Shown piece after piece: positions 6,900 through 12,663 of a stretch of DNA of 12,663 nucleotides. The first letter of the stretch is position 1; every line of letters starts with the position of its first letter. Under the pieces are notes generated by a model, which had not been told where the DNA came from, did no database searches, and worked only from the letters and a program-made list of their open reading frames with translations. A program made the position numbers and the translations under genes. The DNA lies in contig DGTW01000109.1 in assembly GCA_002393835.1 (NCBI GenBank), forward strand, positions 1 to 12,663, read 5' to 3'. The DNA comes from Treponema sp. UBA4326 (lineage in GTDB: Bacteria; Spirochaetota; Spirochaetia; Treponematales; Treponemataceae).

Positions 6900-7667
6900 A
6901 TGAATAAAACAAAAGCGATTTTACTCAGAACTCTTATTCCCCTGGGCGTTATTGCCGCCTGGCTTTATGCGACACACTTTATGGATATTTCCCAGAGCAT
7001 TCTTCCCAGAATTTCGGGTGTTAAAGACGGCTTCGTCGAGCTTGTAAAGTCGGGAACACTGCAAAAGGACATTTCCATTTCCATTCTTCGGGTAATCCGG
7101 GGATATTTCTTTTCGATTCTCACAGGCGTTCTTCTGGGAACCCTCATGGGAATGTCGTCAAGCGTCTACAAAATCTTCCACGGCTCCCTTACCACAATCA
7201 GGCAGATTCCAAACATTGCCTGGATTCCACTGATTATACTCTGGTTTGGAATCAAGGAACTTTCAAAGACAGTGATTATCGTCATGGCGGCCTTTTTCCC
7301 CATTATGACCAATACGCTGAACGGAATCTTGAGCACGCCCCAGGGCTATATTGAGCTTGCCCAGCTATACAAGCTCAGCCGCTGGAAGACCTTCACCAAG
7401 GTTTACCTGCCTCATGCCCTTCCCCACATGCTGGTGGGATTGAAGCTGGGACTGGGAAGCTCCTGGATGGCGGTGGTTGCGGCTGAATTGATTGCTTCTT
7501 CATCAGGAATCGGCTACCGCCTGAGTGATGCTAGAAGCCTCATGCGCTCTGACATCGTCATCGTCTGCATGATTGTAATCGGAATCGTTGGAATCATTAT
7601 GGATAAGCTGATTTCGCTCATCTTCAAGTATTTGACTCCATGGGCGAAGAAAAAGGCTGACGTGTAG
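6900..7667 (+). CDS. ABC transporter permease, SsuC/TauC/NrtB type
   Basis: 255 residues, an integral inner-membrane subunit of about six helices (for example residues 9-25, 69-87, 105-117, 123-140, 185-200 and 218-240). The cytoplasmic coupling loop is clear at about 149-180 (GYIELAQLYKLSRWKTFTKVYLP), the EAA loop with the usual G replaced but the LP retained. Members import sulfonates, taurine, nitrate, or thiamine precursors; the residues here do not separate these. The ATPase gene follows after 9 bases and nitrogenase-like genes follow that. The expected periplasmic binding protein is not beside it but at 12353 under separate control. The surrounding sulfur genes suggest an organosulfur or sulfonate substrate; this is inference. 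Confidence 0.9.
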   Translation: MNKTKAILLRTLIPLGVIAAWLYATHFMDISQSILPRISGVKDGFVELVKSGTLQKDISISILRVIRGYFFSILTGVLLGTLMGMSSSVYKIFHGSLTTIRQIPNIAWIPLIILWFGIKELSKTVIIVMAAFFPIMTNTLNGILSTPQGYIELAQLYKLSRWKTFTKVYLPHALPHMLVGLKLGLGSSWMAVVAAELIASSSGIGYRLSDARSLMRSDIVIVCMIVIGIVGIIMDKLISLIFKYLTPWAKKKADV

Positions 7668-7676
7668 GAGGAAGAA

Positions 7677-8447
7677 ATGGCGGAAATCTTACATATCGAG
7701 CACCTTAACAAGACATTCAATGTCGACGGAAAAGAGATTCAGGTATTGAAGGACATTAACCTGGACATCGAAGAGGGAGAGTTCATCACCATCGTCGGTC
7801 ATTCAGGCTGCGGAAAGAGCACCCTGCTCAAAATCATTGCAGGACTTGAAAAACATTCCAGCGGAAACATTCTGCGGGAGGGAAAGTCAATTCTGGGTCC
7901 TTCGCCTGAAGTCGGCATGGTTTTTCAGGAGCACCGTCTTCTTCCATGGCTTAAAATCAAAGAGAACATTGGCTTTGGATTGGGAAGCCTAGACCGGAAA
8001 GAAAGGGAGGAAATCGTCCAGAAGCACATTGACCTGGTAAAGCTCACTGGCTTTGAGAACGCCTACCCTTCCCAGCTTTCAGGCGGCATGAGTCAGAGGG
8101 CGGCCATAGCCCGGGGACTTTCCACAAACCCAAAAATTCTGCTTCTTGACGAGCCTTTCGGCGCCCTTGACGCCCTCACGAGAATCCAGATGCAGCAGGA
8201 GCTTCTGCGGATTTGGGAAGAAGAGAAGACGACGATGATCATGGTCACCCACGACATTGACGAGGCAATTTACCTGGGAAGGCGAATCGTGGTCATGTCA
8301 GCCAGACCGGGTGAAATAAAGGAAGTAATCCGAGTGGAGACAGGCGACCGAACGAGGGGCAGCCCGGACTTTTCTTTCTACAAGAAAAGGATTTACGAGC
8401 ACTTCTTCGACGAGCCTCAGAAACAGTCGGTGGAATACATAATCTAA
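7677..8447 (+). CDS. ABC transporter ATPase, SsuB/TauB type
   Basis: 256 residues. It energises the permease encoded just before it. Walker A GHSGCGKST (41-49), the Q-loop glutamine 84 in MVFQEHRLLPW, the signature LSGGMSQR (134-141), Walker B ILLLDEP (154-160), the D-loop ALDA and the switch histidine 192 are all intact. The FQEHRLLPWL stretch is typical of nitrate/sulfonate/taurine importers. AGGAGG overlaps the permease stop codon and gives tight coupling. It is followed after 17 bases by the NifH-like gene, which places the transporter and the reductase on one transcript. Confidence 0.95.
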   Translation: MAEILHIEHLNKTFNVDGKEIQVLKDINLDIEEGEFITIVGHSGCGKSTLLKIIAGLEKHSSGNILREGKSILGPSPEVGMVFQEHRLLPWLKIKENIGFGLGSLDRKEREEIVQKHIDLVKLTGFENAYPSQLSGGMSQRAAIARGLSTNPKILLLDEPFGALDALTRIQMQQELLRIWEEEKTTMIMVTHDIDEAIYLGRRIVVMSARPGEIKEVIRVETGDRTRGSPDFSFYKKRIYEHFFDEPQKQSVEYII

Positions 8448-8464
8448 AAAATTAGGAGAAAATC

Positions 8465-9337
8465 ATGGCAAAAATCGGAAAACACATCGCAATTTACGGA
8501 AAGGGTGGAATCGGAAAATCTACGACCACATCAAACATTAGCGCAGCACTGGCAGAGGCCGGATACAAGGTCATCCAGATCGGCTGTGACCCCAAAAGCG
8601 ACTCAACAAACACTCTGAGGGGAAACAACTATCTTCCCACAGTTCTGGACAGTCTTAGAAGCGGAAACAAAGTTTCTTTGAGCGACATTTCCGTCAGCGG
8701 TTTCAAGAACGTCCTTTGTATCGAGTCTGGCGGTCCTGTTCCTGGCGTAGGCTGTGCGGGACGGGGAATCAATGCGGCAGTAACACTTTTACAGGAGCTT
8801 CATCTTTTTGAGGAATTCAAACCTGATTATGTCCTCTATGATGTTCTTGGTGACGTTGTCTGCGGAGGCTTTGCGGTTCCAATCCGTGACGGAATTACAG
8901 ACCGAGCCTATGTCGTCTCTTCCTCTGACTTCATGGCGGTCTATGCGGCCAACAACCTCTTCAAGGCAATCAACAAGTACGCTCCAACAGGAGGCGCAAG
9001 GCTTGGCGGCGTGATTGCAAACTCAATTACGGCCGGTTATTCCCGTGAAATTATTGATGACTTTACGAAACGCACTGGAACAAGCGTTGCAGGTTACATT
9101 GAGCGCTCAATCGTCGTTCAACAGAGCGAATTGTATGGAAAAACGGTAATCGAAGCCAATCCCACCTCCCCTCAGGCAGACTTGTACAGAAAGTTGGCAA
9201 AGCACATTGCTGAAAATGAAAATCTGGTGGTTCCAAACCCTCTTGGTGTGACGGAACTCAGAGACTGGGCAAGGGAATGGGGCGACAAGCTCTATGACCT
9301 GAACGGCGGCGTTGTGCGGGGCGCTGAAGGACTTTAA
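8465..9337 (+). CDS. NifH-like ATP-dependent iron protein (reductase component) of an unassigned nitrogenase-like enzyme
   Basis: 290 residues, the size of NifH/BchL/BchX. As a homodimer with one shared [4Fe-4S] cluster it would pass electrons, with ATP hydrolysis, to the D/K-like partner. The P-loop is GKGGIGKST (12-20) and switch I has CDPKSD (41-46). The two cluster cysteines are present as C97 (VGCAGRG) and C133 (GDVVCGGF), matching NifH C97 and C132. The end is short, without the long NifH tail. TAGGAG precedes the ATG. The neighbours are an ABC importer upstream and D/K-like subunits 1 base downstream; no nifB, nifE, nifN or nif regulators are seen. This rules against ordinary nitrogenase. 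Chlorophyll enzymes are unlikely since no bch genes are near. Confidence 0.93.
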   Translation: MAKIGKHIAIYGKGGIGKSTTTSNISAALAEAGYKVIQIGCDPKSDSTNTLRGNNYLPTVLDSLRSGNKVSLSDISVSGFKNVLCIESGGPVPGVGCAGRGINAAVTLLQELHLFEEFKPDYVLYDVLGDVVCGGFAVPIRDGITDRAYVVSSSDFMAVYAANNLFKAINKYAPTGGARLGGVIANSITAGYSREIIDDFTKRTGTSVAGYIERSIVVQQSELYGKTVIEANPTSPQADLYRKLAKHIAENENLVVPNPLGVTELRDWAREWGDKLYDLNGGVVRGAEGL

Positions 9338-9338
9338 T

Positions 9339-10724
9339 ATGGCATATCTTGACGAAAGAAAAATTGTCACCAGGGAAAAAAGGCTCAGCAGTCTCAGCCA
9401 CTTTAACGGCACCCTGGAGCAGTTGAAAAACGAAAGCGGCGGAAGTGAAATAAAGCAGAGAATCAGGACATTCACCCAGATAAACGAGGACGAAATCATC
9501 GCCGCCCTCAGGGCACTCTCATCGATTGAGCAGGCGGCAGTGGTAGTTCATGGGGTAGCAGGTTGCGCCTCATCAGGCCTTTTCTTCAATTTCGAGCATG
9601 AAGGCAATGTCTATTCGACGAATTTGCAGGAAAAAGACACCATTCTTGGAAGCGACTCAAAGCTCCACAAGGCAATCTCAAAAATCGTGGAGGAGGTGAA
9701 TCCAAAGGTCATTTTCATCGTGGGAAGCCCCGTCATCGCCATCAATAACGACGACGTGAATTCCGTAATATTCGAACTAGAGGACGAATTCAACATCAAG
9801 CTCATTTTCGTCTACTCGGACGGCTTTAAGACAAAGACTTCCCTTGGAGCCTACGACATCATTTCCCATTCAATTCTGAAAAAAATCACTGAGAAATCTG
9901 AAGAAAAGGAAAACTTCCTCAATATCATTTCTTTTTCAGAAAAAGAAGAGTCGCTAAAGGCCATAGAAAGTCTGCTGGCTGAAATCGGAATCGAAAGCAA
10001 TGTCTTTCCCCGCTTCGGCTCCGTTGACAAAATAAAAAAAACTGGAAAAGCAACGGCAACCGTGGTTCTCTCGGCTGACGAAGGGGCCTATCTTGCCGAG
10101 GAATTGCGTGATTCTTTCGGCGTTCCCTACATAAAGACAGATGCCCCGATTGGCCTGCAGGGAACGAATTCATTTTTGAGGAACATCGCAAAGGTATTCG
10201 GAAAGGAAGATGAGGCTGAGAAAATCATTCAGGAAAAGGAAAAAGACTTTCAGAAGGCCCTCTCAGACCAGATTCTCTCGGAAAAGAAAATCTATTTTGA
10301 CGGAAAACTTTCTGACACGCCCCGATTCTTCACCCTCTTTACAAGACTGGGCGGAGAAATCACGGGCTTTTCGGTTCAGACCCTTGACCTCGAAAACCGC
10401 AGCGTCCTCCAGCGCCTTGACGCAGTTCCTTCCCTGACCCCGGTGATTGTGGGAAGCGGACAGTATTTTGAGAAGGCAAATGCCCTTTCAAAACTGAAGC
10501 CAGACTACTACATCAGTCAGACAGGTTCTGTCTCATTTGCGGCCGACCAGGGAGTGCTTCCAGTCTCACTAAAAAATTCACAGATTTACGGCTATTCGGG
10601 CATCAATGAGATTATTAAGGCGATAAAGTCTGCGTCAATTTTCACGGCTACCACAACTTCCCTTTACAAGGAAGGCTGGCTTAAGAAAAGCGGAAGCTGG
10701 TATGTCAAACAGGAAACAAAATAA
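9339..10724 (+). CDS. NifD-like subunit with a single cysteine (catalytic component, alpha-like)
   Basis: 461 residues from ATG 9339, which lies one base after the NifH-like stop and has AAGGA at a good distance; the in-frame TTG at 9312 overlaps the upstream gene and is not needed. The recognisable part is the N-terminal P-cluster-like region: AAVVVHGVAGCASSG, with C76 at the position of NifD C88. The first cluster cysteine is absent and the third is replaced by serine (IVGSPVIAINNDD, S130, where NifD has TCxxxxxGDD). No other cysteine occurs in the protein. The FeMo-cofactor ligands Cys275 and His442 of NifD have no visible equivalent. The rest shows the expected repeated Rossmann-like layout, but I cannot assign a substrate site. 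It forms the probable partner of the following K-like subunit. Confidence 0.85.
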   Translation: MAYLDERKIVTREKRLSSLSHFNGTLEQLKNESGGSEIKQRIRTFTQINEDEIIAALRALSSIEQAAVVVHGVAGCASSGLFFNFEHEGNVYSTNLQEKDTILGSDSKLHKAISKIVEEVNPKVIFIVGSPVIAINNDDVNSVIFELEDEFNIKLIFVYSDGFKTKTSLGAYDIISHSILKKITEKSEEKENFLNIISFSEKEESLKAIESLLAEIGIESNVFPRFGSVDKIKKTGKATATVVLSADEGAYLAEELRDSFGVPYIKTDAPIGLQGTNSFLRNIAKVFGKEDEAEKIIQEKEKDFQKALSDQILSEKKIYFDGKLSDTPRFFTLFTRLGGEITGFSVQTLDLENRSVLQRLDAVPSLTPVIVGSGQYFEKANALSKLKPDYYISQTGSVSFAADQGVLPVSLKNSQIYGYSGINEIIKAIKSASIFTATTTSLYKEGWLKKSGSWYVKQETK

Positions 10725-10736
10725 GGAAAAAATGCT

Positions 10737-12020
10737 ATGCAAAAGATTTTAAAAAGTCCGAGAAATGGATGTGCTTTTCAGGGGGCTTTGCAGACAATTC
10801 AAGCCATAAAAAATACGGTTCCTGTGGTTCATTCAACGGCGGGCTGTGCCTACCAGAGCTACCTTGCAGGCCTTGCCTCAGGCTCAGCCGCCCCCTTCAT
10901 CCGAACTGATGAGGTTCCCGGAACAAACATGCAGGAAAGACACATCATATTTGGAGGTGCCTCAAGACTTCGTGAGCAGATAAAAAACACACTGAAAGTG
11001 ATTGACGGAAAGCTCTATGTGGTCCTGAACAGCTGTCCTTCGGCCATGGTCGGCGACGATGTGGATGCAATGGTTCGTGAAGTTCAGGAGCAGGGAGAGA
11101 AGGTCATTGACGGACTTTCGGCAGGCTTTCACGGCGACGTTCACTACGGTTACCAGCAGATTCTGACCGAAATTTTCCAGAACCTCCCAAAAATCGAAAA
11201 TTCTGGAGTTCAAAAAGAAAAAAATCTCGTAAATATTTTCGGAATCATTCCCCAGAAGGACATCTTCTACAAGGGCGACCTTGCGGAAATCAAGAGGATT
11301 CTCTCTTCCCTTGGAATCAAAACCAACACATTTTTCGGAAAGGAAGACGGAAGCGAGGAGCTTTTGAAGGCAAAAAACGCCTCACTGAACATAGTTTTTT
11401 CACGCTGGGGAAAGGCTCCTGCAGACAAGCTTACGGAACTCTACTCCATTCCCACAATTTCCTTTGACTCAATCCCACTGGGACTTGATGAGACGGCGAA
11501 GTTCCTGAAAAAAGTGGCAGATTCCCTGAATCTTGATTTTGCTCCGGCAAAGGCCTTTCTTGAAGAAGAAGCGGCTGACTTTGCCTATTATTTTTCAAGC
11601 CTCAGGGAAGCCTACTATGAGAATCATCTGGCGAAAAGTGTTGACATAGTTGGGGATGAAGCAAGCGTAGTCAAATATTCAGGATTTCTGAAAAAATACT
11701 TCGGCTCAGAGATTGCCACGGCTATAATCACGGATTTTTTTCCTTCAGACGATAACCCGGAAAGCGCAAAAGCTGAAAGCCTGAAGGACATTGCAGAAAA
11801 GGTCTACTTCGCCCAGGACTCAACAGAGATACAGGGCCTTCTCCGCTACACAGAAAGCAACCTGATTCTCGCCTCCGCACTAGAAAAATGCACGGCAGAA
11901 AAAAAGCAGGCTCCGATAATTCTGACCTCATATCCGGCCGGAAGGAAAGTAATTCTCAGCCGTACCCATGCAGGAATACGGGGAGCCGTGGAAGTGGCAG
12001 AAAGTTTGGCGAATAGCTGA
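10737..12020 (+). CDS. NifK/BchN-like subunit with three cluster cysteines (catalytic component, beta-like)
   Basis: 427 residues, starting at ATG 10737 (an out-of-frame ATG sits at 10732) with AAGGA 9 bases upstream. Three cluster-ligand cysteines are kept: C12 in NGCAFQGA, C37 in HSTAGCAYQSY and C100 in LNSCPSAMVGDDVD. The C12-C37 distance of 25 residues is the same as in BchN and BchY. With C76 of the D-like subunit this gives four cysteines, enough for one [4Fe-4S] cluster between subunits rather than an eight-iron P-cluster. The remainder has the lengths of a nitrogenase-like alpha/beta fold. It is the last gene of the transporter-reductase operon; the next gene has its own promoter. Substrate unknown; a sulfur compound brought in by the linked importer is my best guess. 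Confidence 0.87.
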   Translation: MQKILKSPRNGCAFQGALQTIQAIKNTVPVVHSTAGCAYQSYLAGLASGSAAPFIRTDEVPGTNMQERHIIFGGASRLREQIKNTLKVIDGKLYVVLNSCPSAMVGDDVDAMVREVQEQGEKVIDGLSAGFHGDVHYGYQQILTEIFQNLPKIENSGVQKEKNLVNIFGIIPQKDIFYKGDLAEIKRILSSLGIKTNTFFGKEDGSEELLKAKNASLNIVFSRWGKAPADKLTELYSIPTISFDSIPLGLDETAKFLKKVADSLNLDFAPAKAFLEEEAADFAYYFSSLREAYYENHLAKSVDIVGDEASVVKYSGFLKKYFGSEIATAIITDFFPSDDNPESAKAESLKDIAEKVYFAQDSTEIQGLLRYTESNLILASALEKCTAEKKQAPIILTSYPAGRKVILSRTHAGIRGAVEVAESLANS

Positions 12021-12064
12021 ATGTTGTATTATTGAAGGAGAGATAGTGAAAAAAAATCTTATTT

Positions 12065-12083
12065 ACCTATTGACCATATAGGT
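12065..12083. promoter_or_regulatory. Operator copy B: perfect inverted repeat ACCTAT-N7-ATAGGT
   Basis: ACCTAT (12065-12070), seven bases, ATAGGT (12078-12083), with an extra half-site ATAGGT at 12087-12092. It covers the -35 and spacer of the promoter at 12070-12098, so a bound protein would exclude RNA polymerase. Geometry is identical to the copy upstream of metK, 6.8 kb away. Confidence 0.75.
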
Positions 12084-12098
12084 TTAATAGGTTATAAC
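12070..12098 (+). promoter_or_regulatory. Sigma70-type promoter for the Cys-rich leader and binding-protein gene
   Basis: TTGACC (12070-12075) and TATAAC (12093-12098) with a 17-base spacer. A start near 12105 would give a leader RNA of about 245 bases before the binding-protein ATG, beginning almost at a stem-loop (12108-12141). Confidence 0.65.
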
Positions 12099-12107
12099 AA
12101 GAGCAGA

Positions 12108-12141
12108 TGATGTTGAGAGGAGGGAGTTTCCAACAACATCA
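12108..12141 (+). promoter_or_regulatory. 5'-leader stem-loop ahead of the Cys-rich peptide
   Basis: TGATGTTG (12108-12115) and CAACATCA (12134-12141) pair over 8 bases with an 18-base loop. Its 3' side, extended to 12131-12143 (CAACAACATCAGC), could instead pair at 11 of 13 positions with the Cys-codon tract GCTGTTGCTGTTG at 12224-12236. The two pairings exclude each other. Confidence 0.5.
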
Positions 12142-12168
12142 GCAAAAATCAAGTGCAAGGAGGTCACA

Positions 12169-12246
12169 ATGAGAACGAATCACAATTCAATCAGTTTCGG
12201 TCAGTGCATGGCCGATTTGTGCGGCTGTTGCTGTTGCAACAAGTAA
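12169..12246 (+). CDS. 25-residue cysteine-rich leader peptide
   Basis: ATG 12169 follows a full-consensus AAGGAGGT (12157-12164) at a tight 4-base spacing. The frame runs 25 codons to TAA at 12246. The first half is ordinary (MRTNHNSISFGQ). Six of the last thirteen residues are cysteine, at 13, 18, 20, 21, 22 and 23, giving the end CGCCCCNK. A run of four consecutive Cys codons just before the stop, and a strong terminator 42 bases after it, is the layout of a leader peptide sensing charged tRNA-Cys. Poly-cysteine leaders regulating sulfur genes by cysteine supply are known in mycobacteria. It could alternatively be a tiny metal-binding or secreted product, but its strong ribosome site and place between promoter and terminator favour regulation. 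Confidence 0.72.
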   Translation: MRTNHNSISFGQCMADLCGCCCCNK

Positions 12247-12288
12247 AACACAAGAATTTAAAAAAGTTCATATCTAACAAGTCAACTT

Positions 12289-12323
12289 GAGGATAGCGGA
12301 ATTTCTGCTATCCTCTTTTTTTT
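12289..12323 (+). terminator. Rho-independent terminator / candidate attenuator in the binding-protein leader
   Basis: GAGGATAGC (12289-12297) and GCTATCCTC (12307-12315) form a perfect 9-bp stem with a 9-base loop, followed by eight T residues (12316-12323). It lies after the Cys-rich leader peptide and 29 bases before the binding-protein ATG, with no promoter visible in between. Full expression of that gene must therefore read through it. I could not find a convincing antiterminator by eye. Confidence 0.88.
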
Positions 12324-12352
12324 AAGCTAAAAAATCATAAGGAAATTTAAAT

Positions 12353-12663
12353 ATGAGGAAAAAACTTGCCTTATTTATAAGTATTTTTGCCTTTTTCCTT
12401 TTATCAGGAACATCATGGGCAGAATCAAAAAAAACAGTCAGGATAGGAAATGTAAACGGTGCTGGTTCATTTAACTACTCTGGAATCATTTCCGTTGCGA
12501 AGGAACTTGGCTATCTTGAAGAAGAATTCGCAAAAATCGGATACAAGGTTGAATATTATGCTTTTGAAAACGGCGTATACGCAAATGAGGCCTTTGTTTC
12601 AGAAAGCATTGATTTTGCCTTTATCGGCGATGTTCCGGCAATAACCGGCCTTGTAAACAAAAT
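12353..12663 (+). CDS. Periplasmic substrate-binding protein of an ABC importer, SsuA/TauA/NMT1 type (3'-truncated)
   Basis: The 103 codons seen start at ATG 12353, preceded by AAGGAA. The N-terminus is a Sec signal peptide: MRKK, a hydrophobic stretch (LALFISIFAFFLLSG) and a probable cut after TSWA (residue 23). There is no lipobox cysteine. The mature part begins with VRIGNVNGAGSFNYSGIISV, then AKELGYLEEEFAKIGYKVEYYAFENG, and ends in a segment, SIDFAFIGDVPAITGL, with the usual SsuA/NMT1-like shape. It is the missing binding protein for the permease and ATPase at 6900-8447, but is separately controlled by an operator, a Cys-rich leader peptide and a terminator. Ligand cannot be read; sulfonate, taurine-like or another organosulfur compound fits the context. 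The gene continues beyond the right edge. Confidence 0.88.
   Translation, partial: MRKKLALFISIFAFFLLSGTSWAESKKTVRIGNVNGAGSFNYSGIISVAKELGYLEEEFAKIGYKVEYYAFENGVYANEAFVSESIDFAFIGDVPAITGLVNK

Noticed and set aside
9312..9338. TTG start adding nine residues to the NifD-like protein
   Set aside because: It lies inside the NifH-like gene; the ATG at 9339 has its own AAGGA and the usual one-base junction.
9107..9499. 130-codon minus-strand open frame across the NifH/NifD-like junction
   Set aside because: Antisense to two well-supported genes, with no recognisable domain.
8465..12020. Molybdenum nitrogenase for nitrogen fixation
   Set aside because: Only one cysteine in the D-like subunit, no cofactor Cys/His ligands visible, and no nifB, nifE, nifN or nifV nearby.
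12047..12082. GTG-initiated 11-codon ORF with an AAGGAG upstream, overlapping the operator
   Set aside because: It lies upstream of and within the predicted promoter and operator, is very short, and has no pattern beyond a KKNLIYLL stretch; probably chance or decayed sequence.
1..12663. CRISPR arrays, insertion sequences, tRNA or rRNA genes
   Set aside because: No regularly spaced repeats, transposase, or tRNA-like or rRNA-like sequence was recognised on either strand.

Overview
The window reads as a bacterial chromosome segment devoted to sulfur assimilation. It comes from a probable anaerobe with moderately low GC: the sulfite reductase is a compact siroheme/ferredoxin type, and the nitrogenase-like proteins should be oxygen sensitive. 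AT-rich intergenic runs, strong AGGAGG-type ribosome sites and the overall gene style would suit a host-associated Treponema or a Clostridia-like organism. No gene here settles the taxonomy, so that is a low-confidence inference.

Layout. Positions 1-1071 (+) hold the 3' part of an ornithine decarboxylase gene, convergent with everything to its right. Positions 5084-1082 (-) form one operon: O-acetylhomoserine sulfhydrylase (MetY), siroheme sulfite reductase, a TusA-like sulfur carrier, a ThiS/CysO-like carrier ending Gly-Gly-Gly-Gln, a MoeB/ThiF-like activating enzyme and a JAMM metalloprotease. This is the gene set for protein-thiocarboxylate-dependent homocysteine synthesis, as described in Wolinella (HcyS/HcyF/HcyD with Sir and MetY). 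Positions 5085-5308 are a divergent control region with two back-to-back sigma70-type promoters. Rightward follow a 19-residue leader ORF, a 57-residue DUF2292 (YezD-like) protein and S-adenosylmethionine synthetase (metK), closed by a strong terminator.

From 6900 a second plus-strand operon encodes an SsuC/TauC-type ABC permease, its ATPase, and a NifH-like, NifD-like and NifK-like set with very short gaps. At 12020 this gives way to a control region with its own promoter, a 25-residue cysteine-rich leader peptide and a textbook terminator. A truncated periplasmic substrate-binding protein gene of the same ABC family runs off the right edge.

How it fits together. The left operon makes sulfide and passes it as a protein thiocarboxylate to O-acetylhomoserine, giving homocysteine; metK uses the resulting methionine. 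The right half looks like an import-and-reduce system: an ABC importer for a small anion or organosulfur compound plus a nitrogenase-like two-component reductase of unassigned type. The reductase keeps 3+1 cysteines (three in the K-like subunit, one in the D-like subunit). That pattern resembles chlorophyllide oxidoreductase rather than nitrogenase. No nifB, nifE or nifN gene is present in the window. Three copies of one 19-bp inverted repeat, ACCTAT-N7-ATAGGT, sit at the promoters of the MetY operon, the metK operon and the binding-protein gene. This ties the two halves into one likely regulon. The most notable items are the unassigned reductase system and the Cys-codon leader/attenuator controlling its probable binding protein.
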